Below, piece after piece: positions 9,452 to 16,753 of a stretch of 64,000 nt of DNA (position 1 is the stretch's first letter; each line of letters opens with the position of its first letter). The translations under genes and the position numbers were made by a program. The stretch lies in assembly GCA_052435735.1 (NCBI GenBank), contig JBQVNB010000010.1, forward strand, positions 78,529-142,528, in the 5' to 3' direction. The stretch comes from Aliihoeflea sp052435735 (GTDB taxonomy: Bacteria > Pseudomonadota > Alphaproteobacteria > Rhizobiales > Rhizobiaceae). The notes under the pieces are model-generated. The model did not search any database, had not been told where the DNA came from, and saw nothing but the letters and a program-made list of their open reading frames with translations.

Positions 9452-10348
9452 TCAGTTGACCGCCGCGCCGCGCGTGACGAGGGTGCCGACAAAGCTGACC
9501 AGCTTGTCGAGCATGAAGCCGACGAGGCCGATATAGACCAGCGCGACGATGATGTCGGTGAGGCGAGACGAGTTCCACGCATCCCAGATGAAGAAGCCGA
9601 TGCCGACGCCGCCGGTGAGCATTTCGGCCGCGACGATGGCCAGCCAGGACAGGCCGACGCCGATCCGCAGGCCTGAGAAGATGTAGGGCGCGGCGGCCGG
9701 CACCATGATCTTGAAGAAGAACTCGACCTGGTTGAGCTGCAGCACGCGCGCGACGTTGCGATAGTCCTGCGGGATGTTGCGGATGCCGACGGCGGTGTTG
9801 ATGATGACCGGCCAGATCGAGGTGATGAAGATCACGAAGATCGCGGACGGTCCGGAATCAAGGAACGCGGCCAGCGACAGCGGCAGCCAGGCCAGCGGCG
9901 GCACGGTGCGCAGAACCTGGAAGATCGGGTCGAGGCCGCGCATCGCCCAGACTGACTGGCCGATCAGCGCTCCGACGAGGATGCCGATGATGGCAGCCAG
10001 CCCGAAGCCGTAGGCGACGCGCTCCATCGAGACCAGGACGCGCCAGCCGAGCCCGATATCCTGCGAGCCGTAGACGAAGAACGGCTCGACGATGAGGTCC
10101 CTGCTTTGCGCCCAGACTTCCGAGGGTGGCGGCAGCGAGGCGCCCGGGTCGGAAAACGCGACCTGCCAGATGGCCAGCAGGATCGCCACCACGATCATCG
10201 GCGGCACGATGTTCTCGATGGCGCTCGCCGCGATCGCCGCGACGTCGAGGCGCTTTTGCGGCGCGACGGCCAAAGGCACGACGGTCGCGGGGCGGGTCTT
10301 GAATTCGTCAGCGACGACGACGTCGCTCTTGGCGGCTGGCATGGACAT
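9452..10348 (-). CDS. nrtB: Nitrate ABC transporter permease
   Basis: Inner-membrane permease of the nitrate importer, 298 residues, with about six hydrophobic segments after a cytoplasmic N-terminal extension of about 50 residues. The BPD-transport EAA-like loop is seen in the region around NVARVLQLNQVEFFFKIMVPAAAPYI. The ATG at 10348 is preferred because AAAGG lies about 8 nt upstream; a second ATG two codons later is possible. It follows nrtA after a 58-nt gap that holds a stem-loop. Confidence 0.93.
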   Translation of the reverse strand: MSMPAAKSDVVVADEFKTRPATVVPLAVAPQKRLDVAAIAASAIENIVPPMIVVAILLAIWQVAFSDPGASLPPPSEVWAQSRDLIVEPFFVYGSQDIGLGWRVLVSMERVAYGFGLAAIIGILVGALIGQSVWAMRGLDPIFQVLRTVPPLAWLPLSLAAFLDSGPSAIFVIFITSIWPVIINTAVGIRNIPQDYRNVARVLQLNQVEFFFKIMVPAAAPYIFSGLRIGVGLSWLAIVAAEMLTGGVGIGFFIWDAWNSSRLTDIIVALVYIGLVGFMLDKLVSFVGTLVTRGAAVN

Positions 10349-10376
10349 GGGCTGGCCTTTCAAACGAGGGGAAGCG

Positions 10377-10400
10377 GGCCGGCGCGGCTGGACGCCGGCC
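10377..10400 (-). promoter_or_regulatory. Stem-loop between nrtA and nrtB
   Basis: An 8-bp perfect GC stem (GGCCGGCG/CGCCGGCC) with an 8-nt loop in the gap after the binding-protein gene, without a U-run. Such intercistronic hairpins commonly protect the binding-protein message and lower expression of the permease. That role is inferred here. Confidence 0.5.
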
Positions 10401-10406
10401 GCAGGA

Positions 10407-11717
10407 TCAGGCGATCGCCTTGATGTCGAGGCTGTCGAGATAGGCGGTGGGATTGGCTGGATCGAAGACCTTGCCGTCGAAGAAGGTCTCGACGCCCCGG
10501 CTGTCGCCAGATGGCAGGTCCGTCAGGCCGATGCCCTTGGCCGCCTCGAGCCAAAGGTCAGAGCGGTTGGTGTTGTCGACCATCGCCTTGATGTCAGTCG
10601 ATTCCGGGAAATAGCCCCAGCGCATGTTCTCGGTCATGAACCAGGTGTCGAGGCTCTTCCAGGGATAGGACGTTTCGCCCTTCTCGCCCCAGAACTTCAT
10701 CAGGAGATCGGTGCCCTCGGCGGTGCGGCCATTGCCGTAATTGATGTCGCCCCGGATGCGGCCGATGATGTCGTCGACGGGCACGTTGTACCATTGCCGA
10801 CGCCCGACGATCTCGGCCATCTCCTGCTTGTTCTCCATCTGGTCGCACCATTGCTGGGCTTCCATCGTCGCCATCATGATCGCGAGCGTAGCGTTCGGGT
10901 TGGCGTCGACGAAGGAGGCGCGCATGCCGAGGATTTTTTCGGGATGTCGGCGCCATAATTCGCCGGTCGTCAGCGCGGTGAAGCCGATCTTCTGGTGAAC
11001 GAGCTGCTCGTTCCACGGCTCGCCGACGCAGAACACGTCCATGTTGCCGACCTTCATGTTCGCCACCATTTGCGGCGGCGGAACCACGATCACGTCGACA
11101 TCGGTATTCGGGTTGATTCCGCCGGCCGCCAGCCAATAGCGCAGCCACAGATCGTGCGTGCCGCCGGGGAACGTCATGGCAGCGCTGACCGGCTTGCCCG
11201 CTGCCTTCTTGGCGGCGAAAGCTTCCTTCAACGCACCCGAATCGAGCTGGACGCCGGTGTCCGCATATTCCTGCGCGACCGATATGCCCTGGCAGTCCTC
11301 GTTGAGGTTCAGCAGCGTGTACATCGGCAGCTTTTGGTTGTTCTGGATTACAGAGCCGGACGAATAGAGATGCACCTTGGGACGCAGGATGTGCCCGCCA
11401 TCGATGCCGCCGCTGTCGCCGCCGAGCGCCATGTTGTCGCGCGTCGCGCCCCAGGAGGCTTGCTTCAGCACCTCGACATCCGGCACTCCATATTTCTCGA
11501 ACAGGCCCTTTTCCTTGGCGATGATGAGGGGAGCGGAATCGGTGAGCGCGATGTAGCCGAGCTTGGCGCCGGTGACTTCCGGCCCGGATGCGGCCGCATA
11601 GGCGCCGGAGGGAAAGAGCTGCCGTGCTGCCGTCAGCAATGCTGCGGTGGCCGTCGCGCCCTTGATGAAGCCGCGCCGGTCGATGCCGGTCTCGAAGCGC
11701 CTGGTCTCGATGGTCAT
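10407..11717 (-). CDS. nrtA: Nitrate ABC transporter substrate-binding protein
   Basis: Periplasmic nitrate/nitrite-binding protein of the CmpA/NrtA family, 436 residues. A twin-arginine signal (RRGFIKG, then an Ala/Leu-rich stretch) spans about residues 13-40, so export is probably by Tat. The mature part shows family motifs such as KLGYIALTDSAPLIIAKEKGLF and CVGEPWNEQLV. It is the first gene of the nrtABD-nirBD-nasA-cysG operon. The 330-nt upstream region has a sigma-54 promoter, NtrC-like dyads and a leader terminator. It is a paralogue of the sensor NasS, encoded just upstream. Confidence 0.95.
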   Translation of the reverse strand: MTIETRRFETGIDRRGFIKGATATAALLTAARQLFPSGAYAAASGPEVTGAKLGYIALTDSAPLIIAKEKGLFEKYGVPDVEVLKQASWGATRDNMALGGDSGGIDGGHILRPKVHLYSSGSVIQNNQKLPMYTLLNLNEDCQGISVAQEYADTGVQLDSGALKEAFAAKKAAGKPVSAAMTFPGGTHDLWLRYWLAAGGINPNTDVDVIVVPPPQMVANMKVGNMDVFCVGEPWNEQLVHQKIGFTALTTGELWRRHPEKILGMRASFVDANPNATLAIMMATMEAQQWCDQMENKQEMAEIVGRRQWYNVPVDDIIGRIRGDINYGNGRTAEGTDLLMKFWGEKGETSYPWKSLDTWFMTENMRWGYFPESTDIKAMVDNTNRSDLWLEAAKGIGLTDLPSGDSRGVETFFDGKVFDPANPTAYLDSLDIKAIA

Positions 11718-11763
11718 TGCGTCAGTTCCCCTGTTCTTCGTTGCGGCCGGAGCCCCGGAAACG

Positions 11764-11830
11764 AAAAACGCCGCCAACGGGAAGAATGAGCGCCGGCGCT
11801 GAGACCGGATCATTTCCTGTTGGCGGCGTT
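11764..11830 (-). terminator. Leader terminator hairpin (attenuator) of the nitrate operon
   Basis: A perfect 12-bp stem (AACGCCGCCAAC pairing with GTTGGCGGCGTT) encloses about 40 nt that hold a smaller GC hairpin. The descending arm runs into five U residues on the transcript. It lies between the sigma-54 promoter and nrtA, about 47 nt before the start codon, with no other gene between, so it should stop transcription unless relieved. NasT is an ANTAR antiterminator, and this is the structure expected to be its target. I could not assign the canonical ANTAR hexaloop pair with certainty. Confidence 0.72.
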
Positions 11831-11896
11831 GCCATTATGGGGCGCCCGTCATTGGACGCGTATTGGTCGGTCCCGCAGGACCTCGCTTTTATAAAA

Positions 11897-11912
11897 GCAG
11901 GATGCGTGCCAA
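11897..11912 (-). promoter_or_regulatory. Sigma-54 (RpoN) promoter of the nitrate operon
   Basis: TTGGCACGCATCCTGC: the -24 GG and -12 GC elements are exactly 10 nt apart, close to the TGGCAC-N5-TTGC consensus. Transcription would start near 11886, giving a leader of about 170 nt before nrtA. A 14-bp palindrome (11885-11898) overlaps the -12 element and start site. Confidence 0.72.
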
Positions 11913-11945
11913 TCTGATGGCGTGGTGGGTTTACCTGTCAGTTCA

Positions 11946-11966
11946 GGCACTTATCGCTCTAGTGCC
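11946..11966. promoter_or_regulatory. Inverted repeat upstream of the RpoN promoter (possible NtrC half-sites)
   Basis: GGCACT and AGTGCC arms separated by 9 nt, centred about 50 bp upstream of the -12/-24 promoter. The GCAC/GTGC halves resemble NtrC sites but the spacing is 11, not 7. It could be a weaker enhancer or another regulator's site. Confidence 0.35.
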
Positions 11967-12018
11967 CGCAGGTTGGAATGGGCTCAGGCGAAATCATGGT
12001 CATGGCGACGAGGCAAAC

Positions 12019-12033
12019 GCACACGAATTGTGC
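12019..12033. promoter_or_regulatory. NtrC-like enhancer dyad (GCAC-N7-GTGC)
   Basis: GCAC, seven bases, GTGC: the core of the NtrC consensus. It lies about 120 bp upstream of the sigma-54 promoter, a normal enhancer distance. A site of the same form and spacing occurs upstream of nasT. Confidence 0.55.
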
Positions 12034-12046
12034 AATGCAGTATGAG

Positions 12047-13282
12047 TCACACCGACGTGGCGGCCTGCTGGCTGGCCATATAATCCTCGATGCGGTCGGG
12101 ATCGAACATCTGGCCGTCGAAGAAGCCGTCCGGTCCGAGCACGAGGCTCGCGCCCGCGGACCCGACCGGCGTCGCCGTCTTCAACGCGCCCTCGACCTTG
12201 GCGTTCGCGCCCGGGAGCGCGACGCCGAGCGGTTTCAGTGCCGCGCGATAGAGATCGGGGCGATAGCAGTCGCGGACGATCTGTGCATGGGCGGTGGTGT
12301 GCTCGATCTGCCCCCAGCGGACCATCTGGGTGTAGAACCACAATGCGTGGCTCTTCCAAGGAAAATTGGCCGCCTTGTCGAACGGGACGAAAAGGTCTTC
12401 GACCCGGCGCAGCATGCCGTCTCCGACATTCAACCGCCCGCTCAGCACCGGCATCTGCATGTCGGGCGGCAGTCCGAGAAATTCGGGCCGCGCCATCAGG
12501 CCCGCCAAATTTGCGTGATTTCGTGGGTCCTGACACCAGCGCGCCGCCAGATGAAGCGCGCGCAAAAGCGCGGCGAGACCGGCGTCGTTATCTTCCGCCC
12601 AGGATTTGCGAACGCCCAGCACCTTTTCGGGGCTGTTCCTCCAGATCGCCGCCTTGACGGTCGCGATGTGACCGGTGCCGCGCGCGACGGACGCGCTGTT
12701 CCAAGGCTCTCCGACGCAGTAACCGTCGATGCGGCCGGCCGCCAGCGCATCGGCCATGAAGGGAGGCGGGACGATGACGATGTCGACGTCGCGTCGCGGG
12801 TCGATGCCGCAGGCCGCAAGCCAGTAGCCGAGTTCGTAATGGTGCCCCGAATGGGGATGCGTGACCGCAAAGCGCAGCGGATCTCGACCCGCAGCGGATC
12901 GCTCTGCGATGAAGCCGCGTAGCGCGGCACCCGCCGTCATCGGGTCAAGGTCGGGCTCGGCGCCCAGCGCTTGCATACCTTCCCAGACCGCATTCGATAC
13001 GGTGATGCAGTTGCCGCCGAGCCCGAGCGCGAATGGCACGATCGTATCCGAGGACAGCGGCGTCAGGCCGAGATTGCACGCGATCGGCATCGGCCCGAGC
13101 ATATGCGCGACGTCGAAATGCCCGATCGCGATCCGGTCGCGTATGTTGGCCCATGACGTCTCGCGATGAAGCGTCAGATCGACGCCCTCGCGCTCGGCAA
13201 AGCCGATTTCGCGTGCGACGACCAGCACTGCACTGTCGAAGAGCGGCATGAACCCGGCATTGACGTGGAATTGCCCTGTCAT
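12047..13282 (-). CDS. nasS: NasS, nitrate/nitrite sensor partner of NasT
   Basis: NrtA-like protein of 411 residues without a signal peptide, so cytoplasmic. This fits NasS, which binds nitrate or nitrite and holds NasT inactive when neither is present. It shares with NrtA the motifs HYELGYWLAACGIDP, VIVPPPFMADAL and CVGEPWN. ATG 13282 is preferred to the in-frame TTG two codons earlier because AAGGGAA stands at suitable distance. It starts 2 nt after the nasT stop, so the pair is cotranscribed. It faces the nrtA promoter region at its 3' end. Confidence 0.92.
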   Translation of the reverse strand: MTGQFHVNAGFMPLFDSAVLVVAREIGFAEREGVDLTLHRETSWANIRDRIAIGHFDVAHMLGPMPIACNLGLTPLSSDTIVPFALGLGGNCITVSNAVWEGMQALGAEPDLDPMTAGAALRGFIAERSAAGRDPLRFAVTHPHSGHHYELGYWLAACGIDPRRDVDIVIVPPPFMADALAAGRIDGYCVGEPWNSASVARGTGHIATVKAAIWRNSPEKVLGVRKSWAEDNDAGLAALLRALHLAARWCQDPRNHANLAGLMARPEFLGLPPDMQMPVLSGRLNVGDGMLRRVEDLFVPFDKAANFPWKSHALWFYTQMVRWGQIEHTTAHAQIVRDCYRPDLYRAALKPLGVALPGANAKVEGALKTATPVGSAGASLVLGPDGFFDGQMFDPDRIEDYMASQQAATSV

Positions 13283-13284
13283 CG

Positions 13285-13887
13285 TCAATTCCCTTCCTGC
13301 GGCCCGAGCAGGCCGGCCGCCGTGATTAGGCTGTCGGCAATCTCGCTGATCTTGCGGTTCTGGTTCATCGCGGTCTTGCGCAGGAGCGCATACGCCTCGT
13401 CCTCTGACAGGCCGCGCGATTGCATGAGGATGCGCTTGGCCTTGTCGACCAGCTTGCGGCCCTGCAATTCGCCGCGCATCTCTTCCAGTTCACGCGACAT
13501 TCTGGAAAAGGCATTGAAGCGGCTCACCGCCATGTCCAGTATCGGCTTCACCCGCTCCTGGCGCAGCCCATCGACCACATAGGCCGAGACGCCCGCTTCC
13601 ACCGCCGCTTCGATCGCGGCCTGGTCGGAGCGGTCGACGAACATGGCGATCGGCCGCTTTACCGCGCGCGAAAGCTGGAACATGTTTTCCAGCATGTCGC
13701 GATTGGGGTTCTCGAGATCGATGACGATGACGTCCGGCTCGATCTCGGCGATTCGCCGCGCGATGCCGGCGACGTCGTGGATCACCGTGATCCGCTCGTG
13801 ACCCGCCTCGCGCAGGCCGGCCTCGATGACGGCCGCGCGGATGCGGTTCTCATCGATGACGAGGATGGAAAGGGACGGTGCGGCCAT
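13285..13887 (-). CDS. nasT: NasT, ANTAR-domain antiterminator
   Basis: RNA-binding response-regulator-like protein of 200 residues. The N-terminal part (about 5-120) is receiver-like with VIVIDLENPN at the phosphoacceptor strand. The C-terminal ANTAR domain (about 135-195) has the typical KRILMQSRGLSEDEAY and ALLRKTAMNQNRKISEIA helices. With nitrate present, NasS releases NasT, which binds the leader RNA and prevents termination; the target here should be the nrtA leader. The ATG at 13887 lies 17 nt downstream of an NtrC-like dyad. Confidence 0.93.
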   Translation of the reverse strand: MAAPSLSILVIDENRIRAAVIEAGLREAGHERITVIHDVAGIARRIAEIEPDVIVIDLENPNRDMLENMFQLSRAVKRPIAMFVDRSDQAAIEAAVEAGVSAYVVDGLRQERVKPILDMAVSRFNAFSRMSRELEEMRGELQGRKLVDKAKRILMQSRGLSEDEAYALLRKTAMNQNRKISEIADSLITAAGLLGPQEGN

Positions 13888-13903
13888 GGCCCATTTTGCG
13901 CAC

Positions 13904-13918
13904 GCACCGTCAATGTGC
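13904..13918. promoter_or_regulatory. NtrC-like dyad upstream of nasT
   Basis: GCAC-N7-GTGC, the same half-site sequence and spacing as the dyad at 12019. It is only 17 nt from the nasT start codon, in the 76-nt gap to the protease gene. At that position binding could block or modulate nasTS transcription. Confidence 0.45.
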
Positions 13919-13963
13919 AATGCAATATCGCAATGAAAGACGCCCGAAATGGCCGGTGCGTCG

Positions 13964-15664
13964 TCAGCTTGTGAGCACCTCCGCGACCACTCGTCTTGCA
14001 TCGAGCAGTCCCGCGCCGAAATAATAGGGCAAACCTTTCGAGGGCTCGTCGTCGGCGTTCATCGGGTCCGGGGCAAGCTGTGCGGTGCCGGGCCGGACGG
14101 CAGTTGCCAGTCGGCTCGATTTGGCGAGCAACTCCTTGGCTGCAACCCCTGTGAGCGATGCCCCCGGACCATGCCTGGCCTTGTTGGCCCTTGCCGCGAG
14201 GGCCGCAACCCCCGCGACAAGGGCTGAGGCACCCGACGTTCCCCCGAACGTCGTGTAGTACCCCCCGCCCGTACCGGGCTCCGCGAAAGGCGGGACGCGC
14301 GCCGAGCGGGGCGGCGATCCGGCCTCGTAGCCGTAGATTCCCGGAAGATCGGTCGTCACCAGCGCGAAGGGGCTGTAGGGCACGATCTTGCCGCGCCCGG
14401 GGTCGAAATAGTCAGTGCTTGCCGCGGGATGCGTCTTGTCGCGCCGCAACTGGTGGCGATTGAAGACTTCGCTGTCGTCGGCGGGTGCGACGAGTGTCAG
14501 CCCCATGCCATAATTGCTGAAGCCTGAGCGCAGGCCGCGCGGCGTGACGGCACCGACGGCGACCACGCCATTGTCCGGCGCGGCCAGTTTGGCTGGATAG
14601 ATGATCTGGCTTTCACCATCATTTCCGGCCGCGCAGATCACCGGAATCTTGCGGCTGATCGCGACGATCAGTTTTTCTAGGATCGTCCATTCCCGGTCGC
14701 TCGCAAGCGCGGTCGCGTAGGGGGCGATCTCCTCCCCGTTGGCATCGGCAAGGCGGGCGAAAAGGCCGGCCCTTTCACGGTTGACGCGCAGGTCGCCTTC
14801 TTGTGCCAGTACCGGCTTCGGCGACACGCGACTGCGGACCGGATCGGGCAGTCCGCGCGGCAGGAGGATGACATCGACGCCGCAATGCCACGCGTAAAGA
14901 AAGGCGGCGATGAACTGTTCTGCGTCGGTGTCGAAGGAGGTGCGGATAGACAGCAGCCGCGAAAACGGGTCGACGCCGAAATAGGGCAGGATGCCCTGAT
15001 TGGCATTGATGCCCAGCGTTTCTCCGTTCGCCGTGGCGAGCGAGGCCGGCTCGATCGCCGCGGGGCCGGAGCCGTCTTCGGATGTGACGGTTGCGGCGGG
15101 CTCGCCCACGACGAGGCCTGCTGCTGCCGTGCCGTGCGACCCGAACGTTTCGTCGCCGTCGGCGAGTTGGCGCACGACGCCCTTCGACGCGGCGAGTTCA
15201 CCGACCAGTGCCGAGAGAAAGGCGGCATCTCCGGCACCCAGACCGATGGCGTCGAGACCCGAAATGTCGAGCCCGGCAAAGAAGGGTGCTTCCTGTTCGC
15301 GCTCATGCGGATTGACGGGATCTGCGGGCTGTGTGGCTGCACCGTAGCGATGGCTTGCCAGATCGATCGAGCGGTCATCGATGCGCGTGCGTAGGTTCGG
15401 ATGCAGCCTGCTGACGCCGACATCGATGAGCGCGACGACGGCCGGCTCGAATGCCTGCGGGAACGCCGCGCCGATTTCGTCCCAGACGGTGCCGGTGATG
15501 GTCGGCGACGCGCTTGCGGAAAGCTCGTCCCCAGGATCGCCCGGAGGGCCGAACTCGGCATCGATGACGCCGAGCGCGACAAGGTGCCAGAGGTAGTAAT
15601 AGGACTGCGGATGGCCGCCGCCGTCCGTTCCGCTCATCTTTTCGGTGAAATCGAACTGGCTCAT
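13964..15664 (-). CDS. Subtilisin-like serine protease (S8 family), no signal peptide
   Basis: 566-residue S8 peptidase. All catalytic positions are visible: Asp81 in VVALIDVGV, His177 in FGSHGTA, oxyanion Asn348 in CAAGNDG and Ser477 in GGTSGAS. The usual Pro after the Ser motif is missing (GTSGASALVAG). There is no signal peptide or inhibitor-like prosequence. An insert of about 95 residues separates Asp from His, and about 170 residues separate His from the Asn. It is the last gene of a unit with the PAP2-like gene (18 nt upstream) and a SARP-type regulator. Its substrate is unknown. Confidence 0.88.
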   Translation of the reverse strand: MSQFDFTEKMSGTDGGGHPQSYYYLWHLVALGVIDAEFGPPGDPGDELSASASPTITGTVWDEIGAAFPQAFEPAVVALIDVGVSRLHPNLRTRIDDRSIDLASHRYGAATQPADPVNPHEREQEAPFFAGLDISGLDAIGLGAGDAAFLSALVGELAASKGVVRQLADGDETFGSHGTAAAGLVVGEPAATVTSEDGSGPAAIEPASLATANGETLGINANQGILPYFGVDPFSRLLSIRTSFDTDAEQFIAAFLYAWHCGVDVILLPRGLPDPVRSRVSPKPVLAQEGDLRVNRERAGLFARLADANGEEIAPYATALASDREWTILEKLIVAISRKIPVICAAGNDGESQIIYPAKLAAPDNGVVAVGAVTPRGLRSGFSNYGMGLTLVAPADDSEVFNRHQLRRDKTHPAASTDYFDPGRGKIVPYSPFALVTTDLPGIYGYEAGSPPRSARVPPFAEPGTGGGYYTTFGGTSGASALVAGVAALAARANKARHGPGASLTGVAAKELLAKSSRLATAVRPGTAQLAPDPMNADDEPSKGLPYYFGAGLLDARRVVAEVLTS

Positions 15665-15682
15665 GGGACATCCTCCGATAGA

Positions 15683-16732
15683 TCAGATCCATTCCCGCTG
15701 CGCGGCGTTGAAGGTTTGCCGGAACGCTTCCCGCAGATAGGGTGCGAAGCGCCGGGCGAGTTCCTTGCCGCCATCCGTGTCGCTTGGATAATGCAGGCCC
15801 GCCCATTCGCGGTTCTCGGCCACCTTTCGCGCGATGCGGGCAAGTTCGTCGGTCGCCGGATGCTCCGGCAGGATCGTCGCGAAGGCGAACGCGATCGAAT
15901 GGCACTGGAAGGAATGGTTGCTCGGATAGGCATCGTGGGCCGGGTTCGCCAGGAGCGGGCGCAGGCGCGGCTCGAACTGGTTCGGGCGAATGCGGCCATA
16001 GCGCGCCTTGTAGAGAAGCCCGACATATTCGCACATGGCCAGGATCGCCAGGAACAGCGCCTCCGTCTGCTCGTAGCCGCCCAGACCGTCGATGCCGAGC
16101 GGGCGGGTGAAGTCGGTGAGGTCGAGCGTCGCTTCGCGTTCGATGTCGCCCATGCGGCGGACACGCTCCTTGTCGCGTCGCTGCATGGAAAGGAGCACTT
16201 CCGTCTCGAGCCGGGTCAGGTCGGGTCCGGGCGGTCCCGCGATGTCGAGCGTTTCCCAGGCGAACCGCTTTGCCGGCGCGAAGGGATCGGCGGCGGGGTC
16301 GAGGTGGAGCCGTCGCATTTCCAGTGCTGGGAGAAGCGCGGCGTCCGTGCCCGCGGCCGACGCGCCAGCGAGTTTGTTCTTGTTTTTGTTTTTATTCTTG
16401 TTTTTGTTCTTGTTGAGCGACGCCTTGTTCTGGACCGCGGATAGGCTTCGAAAGACGCTGAGGGTGCTCGAGAGAACCGAGGCTTCCACTGCGCGGGGGA
16501 ACTGGCGATGTGCAAACGGCGGCGGCGGTTGCAGGGCACCCGGCCGGATCGCTTCGGTCACAAGCAATCCAGCCATCGCCGGCTCCGCCGCCGCGATTGC
16601 AGGCGCGGGAACCGGCCGGTCCTCCTGCGCGCAGGGCACAACGTCGTCATGTTCGACCTTGAACCGGAACCGGTCGAGGAAGTCGGCCAGTTGGTTGGGC
16701 TTGTATCGAGGAGCATGGCTGTCAGTCATCAT
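15683..16732 (-). CDS. PAP2-superfamily phosphatase/haloperoxidase-like protein with Asn-Lys repeat
   Basis: 349-residue protein whose C-terminal half (about 215-340) has the whole acid phosphatase/vanadium haloperoxidase signature: K-x6-RP (KARYGRIRP), PSNH, and R-x5-H-x3-D (REWAGLHYPSD). It lacks a signal peptide and membrane segments, so it is a soluble class, nearer to class A acid phosphatases or vanadium haloperoxidases than to membrane PAP2 lipid phosphatases. The N-terminal 130 residues are Pro/Ala-rich and end in seven consecutive Asn-Lys pairs (107-120). Two adjacent ATGs open the gene at 16732. It lies between the regulator and the S8 protease genes. The enzymatic type, phosphatase or haloperoxidase, cannot be decided from motifs. 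Confidence 0.85.
   Translation of the reverse strand: MMTDSHAPRYKPNQLADFLDRFRFKVEHDDVVPCAQEDRPVPAPAIAAAEPAMAGLLVTEAIRPGALQPPPPFAHRQFPRAVEASVLSSTLSVFRSLSAVQNKASLNKNKNKNKNKNKNKLAGASAAGTDAALLPALEMRRLHLDPAADPFAPAKRFAWETLDIAGPPGPDLTRLETEVLLSMQRRDKERVRRMGDIEREATLDLTDFTRPLGIDGLGGYEQTEALFLAILAMCEYVGLLYKARYGRIRPNQFEPRLRPLLANPAHDAYPSNHSFQCHSIAFAFATILPEHPATDELARIARKVAENREWAGLHYPSDTDGGKELARRFAPYLREAFRQTFNAAQREWI
16373..16414 (-). repeat. Hexanucleotide (AACAAR) microsatellite inside the PAP2-like gene
   Basis: Seven tandem 6-nt units encode (Asn-Lys)7. The tract is far richer in A/T than its GC-rich surroundings. A change in copy number would keep the frame and alter linker length by two residues per unit. 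Confidence 0.85.
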
Positions 16733-16753
16733 TGCCTCCTTGATGTGCGGCGG

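Noticed and set aside
11831..11886. Canonical ANTAR double hairpin with A1/G4 hexaloops in the nrtA leader
   Set aside because: Short stems such as GGTCC/GGACC occur, but none has a six-base loop with A at position 1 and G at position 4, so it was not annotated.
12280..13250. NasS as a second nitrate transporter binding protein
   Set aside because: It has no signal peptide and is cotranscribed with the ANTAR protein NasT, which fits the cytoplasmic sensor.
16373..16414. A CRISPR-like or phase-variation on/off repeat
   Set aside because: The units are tandem 6-mers without spacers, and a change in number keeps the reading frame.
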